Origin: an uncultured Muribaculaceae bacterium
Lineage (GTDB): Bacteria > Bacteroidota > Bacteroidia > Bacteroidales > Muribaculaceae
NCBI GenBank assembly: GCA_910579675.1
Contig: CAJTUF010000005.1
Location: 62,001 to 126,000 of the forward strand
Length of the DNA stretch: 64,000 bases
Direction of reading: 5' to 3'
The notes beneath the pieces are model-generated. The model was not told the origin of the DNA and did not search any database. It saw only the letters and a list, made by a program, of their open reading frames with translations. Below, piece after piece: positions 9,067-17,748 of this stretch. Every line of letters starts with the position of its first letter. The first letter of the stretch is position 1. Position numbers and translations under genes: made by a program.

Positions 9067-10512
9067 ATGAACAAGTCAATAATGGCGGCGCTTATGTCGA
9101 TAATGCTCCTCGGAGGCAGCGCTTCGGCACAAGTCAAGAAGCAGGCTCCTCTCCCCGCCGAGATGGAAATACCCCTCAAATATGGTGCCGACAGGCTCGG
9201 CAAGCGTCAGGATGCCGACATGAAGCGTTTCCGCGACAATCGCCTTGGCGCATTTATCCACTGGGGCCTCTATGCAATCCCCGGCGGCGAATGGAACGGC
9301 AAGGTCTACGGCGGTGCCGCCGAATGGCTCAAATCGTGGGCCAAAGTGCCCGCCGATGAGTGGCTCAGCCTTATGGATTAGTGGAATCCCACCTCTTTCG
9401 ACGCCAAAGCCTGGGCCCGCATGGCCAAGCAGATGGGGGTGAAATATGTCAAGATCACCACCAAGCATCACGAAGGCTTCTGCCTATGGCCCAGCAAATA
9501 CACCAAATACACTGTTGCCAACACCCCCTACAAGAAGGATATCCTCGGCGAGATGGTCAAAGCATTCAACGATGAGGGAATCGACGTGCATTTCTACTTC
9601 TCCGTTATGGACTGGAGCCACCCCGACTACCGCTACGACATCAAGTCGAAAGAGGATGAGGAGGCTTTCGACCGCTTCCTTGAATTTACCGACAATCAGC
9701 TGCGCGAGCTCGCCACAAACTATCCTACTGTTAAGGACTTCTGGTTTGACGGAACATGGGACGCCAGCATAAAGAAAAACGGCTGGTGGACTGCCCACGT
9801 GGAGCAGATGCTCAAGGAGATGCTCCCCGGCGTGACTATCAACAGCCGTCTGCGCGCCGACGACCACGGCAAGCGCCACTTCGACAGCAACGGCCACCTG
9901 ATGGGCGACTATGAATCGGGTTATGAGCGCACTCTGCCCGACCCCGTGAAGGATCTTCAGGTGACCCGCCGCGACTGGGAAGCGTGCATGACCGTGCCCG
10001 AAAACCAGTGGGGCTATCACAAAGACTGGTCGCTGAGCTATGTCAAGACTCCGGTCGAAGTGCTTGAACGCATCATCCACGCCGTGTCGATGGATGGAAA
10101 CATGGTGGTCAACTTCGGCCCCCAGGCCGACGGCGATTTCCGCCCCGAGGAGAAGAATCTTGCCGCCGAGATAGGCCGATGGATGAAGCGCAACGGCGAG
10201 GCCGTCTACGGCTGTGGCTATGCCGGATGGGAGAAGCAGCCTTGGGGCTACTATACCCGCAAGGGCAATGATGTGTACATGACCGTGTTCAATGTACCCT
10301 ACTCGCGCCATCTCACCGTGGCTACACCCAAAGGCACCAAAGTGGTCAAAGCCACTCTCTTGGGAGGCAAGGATACTCCCGTCACCGAGACCGCCCGCAA
10401 CCAGTACAACGTCGATGTGCCCGAAAAAACTCCCGACGGACCGTTCGTGATCAAGCTCCAGATCGAAAACTCTGCCGACAATGGCGATCGCTATCGCGAT
10501 GCACTCACTTGA
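9067..10512 (+). pseudogene. GH29 alpha-L-fucosidase interrupted by an in-frame TAG
   Basis: The frame starting at ATG 9067 (signal peptide MNKSIMAALMSIMLLGGSASA) encodes a GH29 fucosidase of 481 codons broken only by TAG at 9379-9381, codon 105. Before it lie FIHWGLYAIPGGEWNG and EWLSLMD; after it WNPTSFDAKAWARM continues exactly where family members do, and the rest is undamaged, including KHHEGF (fucose-pocket His pair) and FWFDGTWD with the catalytic Asp at codon 228. TAG could have come from CAG by one change. Restart at ATG 9421 would give a 363-residue fragment without signal peptide and without HWG, unlikely to act in the periplasm. The gene normally removes terminal L-fucose from the imported glycan. 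Recent inactivation, phase-like variation or a base-call error all fit; loss of the enzyme is inferred, not shown. Confidence 0.88.
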
Positions 10513-10522
10513 TACTCAAATT

Positions 10523-12628
10523 ATGAAAATACGTATCATCAACATACTGGTATTCCTCCTGCTCGCCGCCACCGGAGCTGCCCGCGATGTGGCTTCGTTC
10601 TGCGACGGATGGGAGTTCAAGAAGGGGCCATTCCCTGCCGATGCCATGAAAGGAGCCGGGAAATGGAACTCCAACTGGGAGGCTGTGACAATCCCCCACA
10701 CATGGAATGCCACCGATATGCAGAAAAAAGCGTCGTCGTTTTATGCCGGCGAGGCATACTACCGCAAGCGCTTCACTCCCGATCCAGACCTGAAAGGCAA
10801 GCGGGTGTTTCTCCGCTTCGAGGGCGTAGGCTCCTGCGCCGAGGTCTACATCAACGGCTATCTTGCCGGTACCCACAAGGGTGCCTACTCCGCTTTTGTG
10901 TGCGAGATCGGACCTCAGCTCAAGTTTGGCGAGGAAAATGAACTGATTGTAAAGGCCGACAATTCCGAGCGTCCTGATGTGATTCCGGTCAATCACATCC
11001 TGTTTGGCGTATATGGCGGCATCTACCGCCCCGTATGGCTCGTGGCCACCGACCCGTGTGCCATAGTTGTCAACGACTGCGCATCGCCGGGTGTGTTCAT
11101 CACCCAGAAAAATGTCACATCGAAGTCGGCCGATGTAGCCGTCAAGGTAAAGGTGGGCAACTCGCTCAAGAGCCCCGCCTCCATGCGTCTTGAAAATGCG
11201 GTCTACGATATGGACGGCCGGTTGGTCAAAACCGACAGGCAGGATTTCACCCTCACTCCCCAGAGCAACCAGTCGATCATCTCTTCATTCCGCATCTCCC
11301 GCCCCCATCTCTGGCAAGGACGTGAAGATCCCTACCTCTATAAGGTTGTATCGACACTTTACCGCGATGGGAAGAAAGTCGATGAAGTGGTGCAACCCCT
11401 CGGCCTTCGCCGCTATGAGATTGTCGCCGGCGACGGATTCTATCTCAATGGCAAGAAGTATCCCATGTATGGTGTGACACGTCATCAGGACTGGTGGGGG
11501 CTCGGTAGCGCACTGACCAATAAGGAACACGACTTCGACCTCGACCAGATAATGGAGATCGGAGCCACAACCGTGAGATTTGCCCACTACCAGCAATCCG
11601 ACTACCTCTATTCGCGATGCGACTCATTAGGGCTGGTGATCTGGGCCGAGATACCGTTTGTCAACCGTGTCACCGGACAGGAATGGGACAACGCCCATCA
11701 GCAGATGCGCGAGCTCATACGCCAGAGCTTCAATCACCCTTCGATATATATATGGGGCATCCACAACGAGGTGTATCACCCCCACGGCTATACCGCCGCG
11801 CTCACACAGAGCATCCACGACCTGTGCAAGACCGAGGATCCTGACCGCTACACCGTTACAGTCAACGGCTTCGGCTCGGTCGACCACCCTGTCAACGGCA
11901 ATGCCGACATCCAGGGCATGAACCGCTACTTCGGCTGGTATGAGCGCAAGCTCCAGGACATTGTGCCCTGGATCGAGAAGATCGAGCGCGAATACCCGTG
12001 GTGTCCGCTCATCCTGAGCGAATATGGCGCCGATGCCAACATAGCCCATCAGACCGAGCTCCTCGGCGATGCCCTTGACTGGACAAGCCCCTTCTACCCC
12101 GAGACATTCCAGACCAAAACCCACGAGACCCACTGGCCCATCATTGCAAGCCACCCGCAGATCGTGGCCTCTTATCTTTGGAATATGTTTGACTTTGCTG
12201 TACCCACCTCGCGGCGCGGCAGTGTCGAGGCCCGCAACATGAAGGGCATGATTACCTTCGACCGCAAGACCCGCAAGGACTCGTTCTACTGGTATAAAGC
12301 CAACTGGAGCAAAGACCCTGTGGTATATCTCACCCAGCGCCGCAATAACCTGCGGGAGCGACGAGAGACTTCGGTGACCGTGTACTCAAATATGGGTGTC
12401 CCGAGCGTGACCATCAATGGACGCGATCTCGGAACTCCCCGTCGGGGCAACACCGATGTCCACTACATCTTCGACGGAGTTAAACTCGACGATGGCGAGA
12501 ATATCCTCATGGCAAAAGTCAATGCCGACGGAAAGCAATACACCGACACCATCACCTGGCAGTATAACGGCGATTGCAACCGAGGCTCCGACTTCGACCA
12601 GCACCGCACCGAACACGGCAGCTGGTAA
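10523..12628 (+). CDS. GH2 family glycoside hydrolase (beta-galactosidase or beta-glucuronidase type)
   Basis: 701 residues from ATG 10523, the start that supplies a signal peptide (MKIRIINILVFLLLAATGAA); an upstream in-frame ATG at 10481 lies inside the previous gene and gives no signal. Domains in order: sugar-binding jelly roll (YYRKRFTPD, RVFLRFEGVGSCAEVYING), Ig-like domain, TIM barrel (YGVTRHQDWWG), then a short C-terminal Ig-like part (SVTINGRDL). The acid/base is Glu416 in IHNEV and the nucleophile Glu500 in ILSEYGA. An N572-M573-K574 triplet sits where beta-glucuronidases have the NxK motif that contacts the substrate carboxylate, but NxK also occurs in other GH2 proteins. It lies 10 nt after the fucosidase and upstream of the glucuronate pathway genes, so release of a uronic acid is plausible; specificity is unproven. 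Confidence 0.9.
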   Translation: MKIRIINILVFLLLAATGAARDVASFCDGWEFKKGPFPADAMKGAGKWNSNWEAVTIPHTWNATDMQKKASSFYAGEAYYRKRFTPDPDLKGKRVFLRFEGVGSCAEVYINGYLAGTHKGAYSAFVCEIGPQLKFGEENELIVKADNSERPDVIPVNHILFGVYGGIYRPVWLVATDPCAIVVNDCASPGVFITQKNVTSKSADVAVKVKVGNSLKSPASMRLENAVYDMDGRLVKTDRQDFTLTPQSNQSIISSFRISRPHLWQGREDPYLYKVVSTLYRDGKKVDEVVQPLGLRRYEIVAGDGFYLNGKKYPMYGVTRHQDWWGLGSALTNKEHDFDLDQIMEIGATTVRFAHYQQSDYLYSRCDSLGLVIWAEIPFVNRVTGQEWDNAHQQMRELIRQSFNHPSIYIWGIHNEVYHPHGYTAALTQSIHDLCKTEDPDRYTVTVNGFGSVDHPVNGNADIQGMNRYFGWYERKLQDIVPWIEKIEREYPWCPLILSEYGADANIAHQTELLGDALDWTSPFYPETFQTKTHETHWPIIASHPQIVASYLWNMFDFAVPTSRRGSVEARNMKGMITFDRKTRKDSFYWYKANWSKDPVVYLTQRRNNLRERRETSVTVYSNMGVPSVTINGRDLGTPRRGNTDVHYIFDGVKLDDGENILMAKVNADGKQYTDTITWQYNGDCNRGSDFDQHRTEHGSW

Positions 12629-12652
12629 TCCTCCCAACGACTCTTAAATTTA

Positions 12653-12717
12653 AGGTTGACTGATAGAGAACGGCCCGGAGGCATGCAAACCCAGCAAGCC
12701 TCCGGGTCAATCAACCT
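12653..12717 (+). terminator. Long imperfect hairpin between the GH2 gene and uxuA
   Basis: An inner stem CCCGGAGGC (12674-12682)/GCCTCCGGG (12698-12706) with a 15-nt loop is enclosed by a second complementary pair AGGTTGA (12653-12659)/TCAACCT (12711-12717). No U-run follows. It lies 25 nt after the GH2 stop and 46 nt before uxuA, so it could be a partial terminator or a processing/stability element separating hydrolases from uronate catabolism. Confidence 0.55.
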
Positions 12718-12762
12718 CAGATCATACACAATCACTTTTGAATCATATTTCCCACACCCGAT

Positions 12763-13929
12763 ATGGAAAAGACATGGCGTTGGTTCGGACCCAACGATAA
12801 GATAACCCTCGATATGCTCCGGCAGATCGGCGTGGAGGGCATCGTCACTGCCCTCCACCATATCCCCAACGGCGAGATCTGGAGCGAGGAGGAGATAGGC
12901 AAGATGAAAGCTCTCATCGAAAGCCACGGGCTGCGATGGTCGGTTGTCGAGAGCCTCCCGGTGAGCGAATCGATCAAATATGGCGGACCCGACCGCGAGG
13001 AGCTGATCGAAAAATACAAGGTGAGCCTCGCCAATCTCGGTAAAGCTGGCGTGACCACTATATGCTACAACTTCATGCCGGTGCTCGACTGGGCCCGCAC
13101 CGACCTCGATTATCCCAATCCCGACGGCACCTCCAATCTCTATTTCAACCGCGCCGAGTTTGCATATTTCGACATACATATACTCAAGCGCCCCGGCGCC
13201 GAAAGCGACTACGACAGCGCCACACTCAGGAGGATGAGAGAGGAGATCGCACCCCGCATGGACGCCGACGCCGAAAACCGTCTGGTCGAAAACATCATTG
13301 TCAAGACACAAGGATTTGTCAACGGCAATATCTCCGAAAACGACCTCAACCCTGTGGAGAAGTTCCGCAGCCTGCTCGACCTCTATAAAGGAATCGATGC
13401 CGATGCCTTGAGAGCCAACATGGCCTACTTCCTCCGCGCGATAATGCCCGTGTGCCGTGAATACGGCATAAATATGTGTGTCCACCCCGACGATCCTCCC
13501 ATGCCCATCCTCGGCCTGCCGCGTATTGTGACCTGCGATGCCGACATTGAGGCATTTCTCAATGCCGTGCCCGACCCCCACAACGGTCTGACATTCTGCG
13601 CCGGGTCGCTCAGCGCCGGAGCCCATAACGACGTGGTGGCTCTCGCCCGCAAATATGCCGGACGCACCCACTTTGTCCATGCCCGGATATGCAACGTTAT
13701 GCCCAATGGCGACTTCAAGGAGTCGACGCATCTCGATCCGCGTCTGATAGAAGTGGTGAGGATATTCGAGACACAACGTCCCGGCGTGCCCATGCGTGTC
13801 GACCACGCTCCCCTCATGCTCGGCGACAGCGAGATGGGCTACAACGCTGGCTACTCATTTCATGGCCGCATGCTTGCCTTGGGCATGGTGGGCGGCATCA
13901 TGGCAACCATCAACTCCGAACAAAAATGA
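12763..13929 (+). CDS. uxuA: Mannonate dehydratase
   Basis: 388 residues, near the 394 of Escherichia coli UxuA. It dehydrates D-mannonate to 2-keto-3-deoxy-D-gluconate in the cytoplasm using a divalent metal. Family marks visible: WRWFGPND at residues 6-12, ALHHIPNG at 30-37, VCIHPDDPP-type motif (MCVHPDDPPMPILGLPRI) in the C-terminal half and FVHARNV-like FVHARICNV. It is the last step of the glucuronate branch whose first two enzymes (SDR oxidoreductase and UxaC) follow immediately. Its TGA overlaps the ATG of the SDR gene (ATGA), implying translational coupling. Confidence 0.95.
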   Translation: MEKTWRWFGPNDKITLDMLRQIGVEGIVTALHHIPNGEIWSEEEIGKMKALIESHGLRWSVVESLPVSESIKYGGPDREELIEKYKVSLANLGKAGVTTICYNFMPVLDWARTDLDYPNPDGTSNLYFNRAEFAYFDIHILKRPGAESDYDSATLRRMREEIAPRMDADAENRLVENIIVKTQGFVNGNISENDLNPVEKFRSLLDLYKGIDADALRANMAYFLRAIMPVCREYGINMCVHPDDPPMPILGLPRIVTCDADIEAFLNAVPDPHNGLTFCAGSLSAGAHNDVVALARKYAGRTHFVHARICNVMPNGDFKESTHLDPRLIEVVRIFETQRPGVPMRVDHAPLMLGDSEMGYNAGYSFHGRMLALGMVGGIMATINSEQK

Positions 13930-14744
13930 AAAATCTCTTTGATATTACAGGCAATGTCACCGTCATTACCGGTGGCACCGGTGTCCTTGGCCGCGCCATA
14001 GCCCGCTATCTGGCCCTCAACGGCGCTAAAGTCATTATCCTCGGCCGCAAGGAAGATATAGGCGCCCGGATCGTGGACGATATTAACAATGAAAAGCCGC
14101 TCGGCTCGATTGAGTTTATGAAAACCGACGTAATGGATCAGGAGGTTGTGCAAGCCAACTGCGACGCAATCATCGCACGCTACGGCCGCATCGACACCCT
14201 CCTCAACGCCGCCGGGGGCAACATGCCGGGAGCCACTATCGGCCCCGACAAGAGCTTCTTCGACCTCGACCCCGAGCAGTTCCAGAAGGTGCTCAGCCTC
14301 AACCTCACCGGCACCGTGATCCCCACTCAGATCTTCCTCAAGCCCATGGTGGCACAAGGCAAAGGCGCCATAATCAACTTCTCGTCGGAGGCTGCGTTCC
14401 GACCCCTCACCCGTGTGTGTGGCTACGCGGCGGCCAAAGCCGGCATTTCAAACTTTACCGCATGGATGGCATCGGAATGTGCCCGTAAGTTTGGCGAGGG
14501 CATCCGCATCAATGCCATAGCTCCGGGATTTTTCCTTACAGAGCAAAACCGCGATCTTCTGACAAACCCCGACGGAACATACACGGAGCGCGGACGCGAC
14601 GTGATACGCCAGACCCCATTCGGGCGTATGGGCGATCCGGAGGAGTTGTGCGGCACCATCCATTACCTTATGTCGGAGGCTTCGCGGTTTGTCACCGGCA
14701 CTGTGGCAGTGGTCGACGGAGGATTTAACGTTTTTGCAATGTAA
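13926..14744 (+). CDS. SDR-family D-mannonate oxidoreductase (fructuronate reductase)
   Basis: 272 residues from ATG 13926, which overlaps the uxuA stop. A classical short-chain dehydrogenase: nucleotide-binding TGGTGVLG at residues 15-22, NAAGG near 95, catalytic Tyr167 and Lys171 in CGYAAAKAG, and a C-terminal VDGGFNVF. Sandwiched between uxuA and uxaC, it should reduce D-fructuronate to D-mannonate, the step done by the unrelated long-chain UxuB in enterobacteria. Assignment to this reaction rests on position; the fold and catalytic residues are directly visible. Confidence 0.85.
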   Translation: MKNLFDITGNVTVITGGTGVLGRAIARYLALNGAKVIILGRKEDIGARIVDDINNEKPLGSIEFMKTDVMDQEVVQANCDAIIARYGRIDTLLNAAGGNMPGATIGPDKSFFDLDPEQFQKVLSLNLTGTVIPTQIFLKPMVAQGKGAIINFSSEAAFRPLTRVCGYAAAKAGISNFTAWMASECARKFGEGIRINAIAPGFFLTEQNRDLLTNPDGTYTERGRDVIRQTPFGRMGDPEELCGTIHYLMSEASRFVTGTVAVVDGGFNVFAM

Positions 14745-14756
14745 CTCTCCAGCGCT

Positions 14757-16172
14757 ATGAAACAATTCATGGACCGGGATTTCCTTCTTGACTCCCCTAC
14801 CGCACGCGAGCTCTTCCACTCCCATGCAGCCAACCTGCCTATCATCGACTACCACTGTCATCTCGATCCGGCAATGATTGCCGACGACCACCGCTTCAGC
14901 TCCATCACGGAGCTGTGGCTCGGCGGCGACCACTACAAGTGGCGCGCCATGAGGTCAAACGGCGTACCCGAAAAATATATCACCGGCAAGGACTCCACCG
15001 AGTGGGAGAAATTCAGCCATTGGGCCGCCACAATGCCATATTGCTTCCGCAACCCGCTCTACCATTGGACTCATCTCGAGCTGCTCACCGCCTTTGGCAT
15101 CGACCGGCGGCTCAACCCCTCCACAGCCCGTGAGATATTTGACGAGTGCAACAGCCAGCTGCGCGAAAATCCCGACATGACCGCCCGCGGGCTGATGCGC
15201 AAGTACAAGGTCGAAGTAGTATGCACCACCGACGATCCTGTCGACACCCTCGATCACCACAAGCGTATCCGCGAGAGCGGCTTTGAGATCAAGGTACTCC
15301 CCACATGGCGCCCCGACAAAGCTATGGCGATTGAGGGTGGAGCTGTCTTCTGCGATTATGTAAGAAAGCTCGCCGGAGCGTCAGGCCGCACAATAGGGTC
15401 TTTCCATGATTATCTCGATGCACTTCGTGAGCGTCACGACTTCTTTGCCGCGATGGGCTGCCGCCTGAGCGACCACGGGCTGAGCGAGTTTTATGCCGAC
15501 GACTATACCGACGCCGAGTTGGCAGCCATATTTGACAAAGCCACGGGTGGAGAGACGCTCACCGACGATGAGATCCGTAAATTCAAGAGCGGTATGCTGA
15601 TCCACTTCGGCGAGATGGATGCCGAAGCTGGATGGACTCAGCAATTCCACTACGGAACTATTCGCAATGCCAATTCGCGCATGATGGCCCAGCTCGGTCC
15701 CGACAGCGGATTTGACTCGATAGCCGAATATGCCACTGCTCAATCATGTGCCCTGTTCCTCGACCGTCTCAACAGCGCAGGTAAACTGGCCAAGACCATC
15801 CTCTACAACCTCAATCCCTCGGCCAACGAAGTGATGGCCACCATGATCGGCAACTTTCAGGATGGCAGTGTGGCAGGCAAGATGCAATTGGGCTCGGGAT
15901 GGTGGTTCAACGATCAGCTCGACGGCATGACCCGCCAGATCAACGCATTGTCGCAGCTTGGACTCTTGAGCCGATTTGTGGGAATGCTCACCGACTCCCG
16001 CTCATTCCTCTCCTATCCCCGCCACGAGTATTTCCGCCGCTGCCTCTGCAATATCGTAGGCTCCGACATCGAAAACGGCCTCATCCCCTACGACGGCCTC
16101 GAAAAGCAGCGTGTGGAGCAGATGATTGAGGATATATCGTATCACAACGCGAAGTCCTTCTTTGGCTTCTGA
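14757..16172 (+). CDS. uxaC: Glucuronate (uronate) isomerase
   Basis: 471 residues, the usual UxaC length. It converts D-glucuronate to D-fructuronate (and galacturonate to tagaturonate) in the cytoplasm. Visible marks are IIDYHCHLDP with metal-binding His33 and His35, EKYITGKDS, TTDDPVDTLDHH in the middle and the C-terminal MLTDSRSFLSYPRHEYFRR. It begins 12 nt after the SDR gene, so uxuA-SDR-uxaC is a compact unit encoding the full route from glucuronate to 2-keto-3-deoxygluconate. The kinase and aldolase that finish the pathway are not in this window. Confidence 0.96.
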   Translation: MKQFMDRDFLLDSPTARELFHSHAANLPIIDYHCHLDPAMIADDHRFSSITELWLGGDHYKWRAMRSNGVPEKYITGKDSTEWEKFSHWAATMPYCFRNPLYHWTHLELLTAFGIDRRLNPSTAREIFDECNSQLRENPDMTARGLMRKYKVEVVCTTDDPVDTLDHHKRIRESGFEIKVLPTWRPDKAMAIEGGAVFCDYVRKLAGASGRTIGSFHDYLDALRERHDFFAAMGCRLSDHGLSEFYADDYTDAELAAIFDKATGGETLTDDEIRKFKSGMLIHFGEMDAEAGWTQQFHYGTIRNANSRMMAQLGPDSGFDSIAEYATAQSCALFLDRLNSAGKLAKTILYNLNPSANEVMATMIGNFQDGSVAGKMQLGSGWWFNDQLDGMTRQINALSQLGLLSRFVGMLTDSRSFLSYPRHEYFRRCLCNIVGSDIENGLIPYDGLEKQRVEQMIEDISYHNAKSFFGF

Positions 16173-16199
16173 CGCTTCACTGTATTTAATCAATATGCC

Positions 16200-17660
16200 A
16201 TGGAAATAACTCCTGCCATTGCCGTGACTGCAAAAAAGACCAATTGGAGGTGGGTCATATGCTCGCTCCTGTTTTTTGCAACCACCATCAACTATCTCGA
16301 CCGTCAGGTCCTGTCGCTCACATGGAAAGATTTCATCGCTCCTGAATTTCATTGGTCCGACTCCGACTATGGCGCAATCACAGGCTTCTTCTCACTATTC
16401 TATGCAGCCATAAGCCTCTTTGCTGGCAAGTTTATCGACTGGATGGGATCGAAGCGAGGCTATCTGTGGGCCATTTTCATATGGTCGCTCGCCGCGTGTC
16501 TGCATGCCATATGCGGTTGGGCCACAATGAAGTTTGTGGGACTTCCGTCGACTGAGGCTCTTTACAGTATCAAGTCGGGCACTGCAGCCGCTCTGGCTGT
16601 CGCTTCGGTGAGCGTGTGGCTCTTTCTCGGATGCCGGGCGCTGCTCGCCCTCGGCGAATCAGGCAATTTCCCGGCTGCCATAAAGGTTACAGCTCTCTAT
16701 TTCCCTAAAAAAGACCGCGCCTTTGCCACCTCTATATTCAATGCCGGAGCATCAGTGGGAGCTCTTGCCGCCCCGCTCTGCATCCCCGTGCTTGCCAAGA
16801 TATGGGGTTGGGAGATGGCTTTCATCATTATCGGTGCGCTCGGATTTGTGTGGATGGGTTTCTGGAACGTTGCTTTCACCGCCCCTCAGGACTCACGGTT
16901 TGTCAACAAGGCCGAACTCGACTATATCCGTCAGGATGAGGAGGGCGAAAGCGCCCGTGAGATCCGTGAGAACAACACTGACACCATATCCTTCTGGCGT
17001 TGCTTCACCTTCAGGCAGACATGGGCCTTCGTGGCAGGCAAAGCCATGACCGACGGCGTGTGGTGGTTTTTCCTCTTCTGGGCTCCCGCCTATTTCTCCG
17101 ATCAGTTTGGATTTGCCTCGTATACCCCTATGGGGCAGGCATTGATTTTTGTCCTTTACTTCATCGTCACTGTAATCTCGATATTCGGAGGCTATCTCCC
17201 GCGACTGTTTGTCGAGAAGCGTGGCATGAATCCTTATGCGGGCCGCATGAGAGCCATGCTGATATTTGCTTTCATACCCATCACAGCCCTCTTTGCCCAG
17301 CCGCTCGGAATGGTATCGCCTTGGTGGCCCGCTGTGATCATCGGTTTGGCCGGAGCCGCCCATCAGGCCTGGAGCGCCAATCTGTATTCAACAATCGGCG
17401 ACATGTTTCCCACCTCCACCGTCGGAACGATTGTAGGTATCGGCACTATGGCTGGTGGTGTGAGTTCCTATATCATCAATCAGGGCTCAGGCATACTGTT
17501 TGACTACGCTGCCCGCATGGGCGATGCGTTTTCGTTTTTCTCCTTCACCGGCAAACCGGCAGGATATATGATTGTGTTCAGCATCTGCGCTGTGTCATAT
17601 CTTCTTGCCTGGTGTGTGATCAAGCTCCTTGTGCCCCGCTACAAGAAGATTGAGGTGTGA
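16200..17660 (+). CDS. MFS hexuronate transporter (ExuT-like)
   Basis: 486 residues with about 12 hydrophobic segments. The N-terminus WRWVICSLLFFATTINYLDRQVLS is the hallmark of the ACS/hexuronate group of the major facilitator superfamily, followed by DWMGSKRGYLWAIF (loop 2-3 MFS motif region), GESGNFPAAIK and FPKKDRAFATSIFNAG. It starts 27 nt after uxaC and ends the operon before a strong terminator. The expected role is proton-coupled uptake of glucuronate or galacturonate across the inner membrane, feeding UxaC. Substrate is inferred from family resemblance and the operon. Confidence 0.88.
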   Translation: MEITPAIAVTAKKTNWRWVICSLLFFATTINYLDRQVLSLTWKDFIAPEFHWSDSDYGAITGFFSLFYAAISLFAGKFIDWMGSKRGYLWAIFIWSLAACLHAICGWATMKFVGLPSTEALYSIKSGTAAALAVASVSVWLFLGCRALLALGESGNFPAAIKVTALYFPKKDRAFATSIFNAGASVGALAAPLCIPVLAKIWGWEMAFIIIGALGFVWMGFWNVAFTAPQDSRFVNKAELDYIRQDEEGESAREIRENNTDTISFWRCFTFRQTWAFVAGKAMTDGVWWFFLFWAPAYFSDQFGFASYTPMGQALIFVLYFIVTVISIFGGYLPRLFVEKRGMNPYAGRMRAMLIFAFIPITALFAQPLGMVSPWWPAVIIGLAGAAHQAWSANLYSTIGDMFPTSTVGTIVGIGTMAGGVSSYIINQGSGILFDYAARMGDAFSFFSFTGKPAGYMIVFSICAVSYLLAWCVIKLLVPRYKKIEV

Positions 17661-17689
17661 TCTCCGGAAGTGTCCGACATCCAACCTAA

Positions 17690-17735
17690 AGCATCAGGCC
17701 GGAAACTCAGCAGCTTCCGGCCTGATGCTTTTTTT
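17690..17735 (+). terminator. Rho-independent terminator of the utilisation locus
   Basis: AGCATCAGGCCGGAA (17690-17704) and its exact complement (17715-17729) give a 15-bp stem with a 10-nt loop, ending in seven consecutive T (17729-17735). It lies 30 nt after the MFS stop and 14 nt beyond the antiporter stop on the other strand, so it may serve both convergent genes. Confidence 0.93.
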
Positions 17736-17748
17736 GAGTAATATGGGG

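Noticed and set aside
9379..9381. TAG as a recoded sense codon or selenocysteine-like readthrough
   Set aside because: TAG ends the antiporter gene at 17749-17751 followed by a terminator, and selenocysteine uses TGA, so a general recoding is not supported.
12463..13806. 447-codon open frame on the minus strand across uxuA
   Set aside because: It is antisense to a clear mannonate dehydratase, has low-complexity His/Gly/Val-rich sequence and arises from GC-rich codon use.
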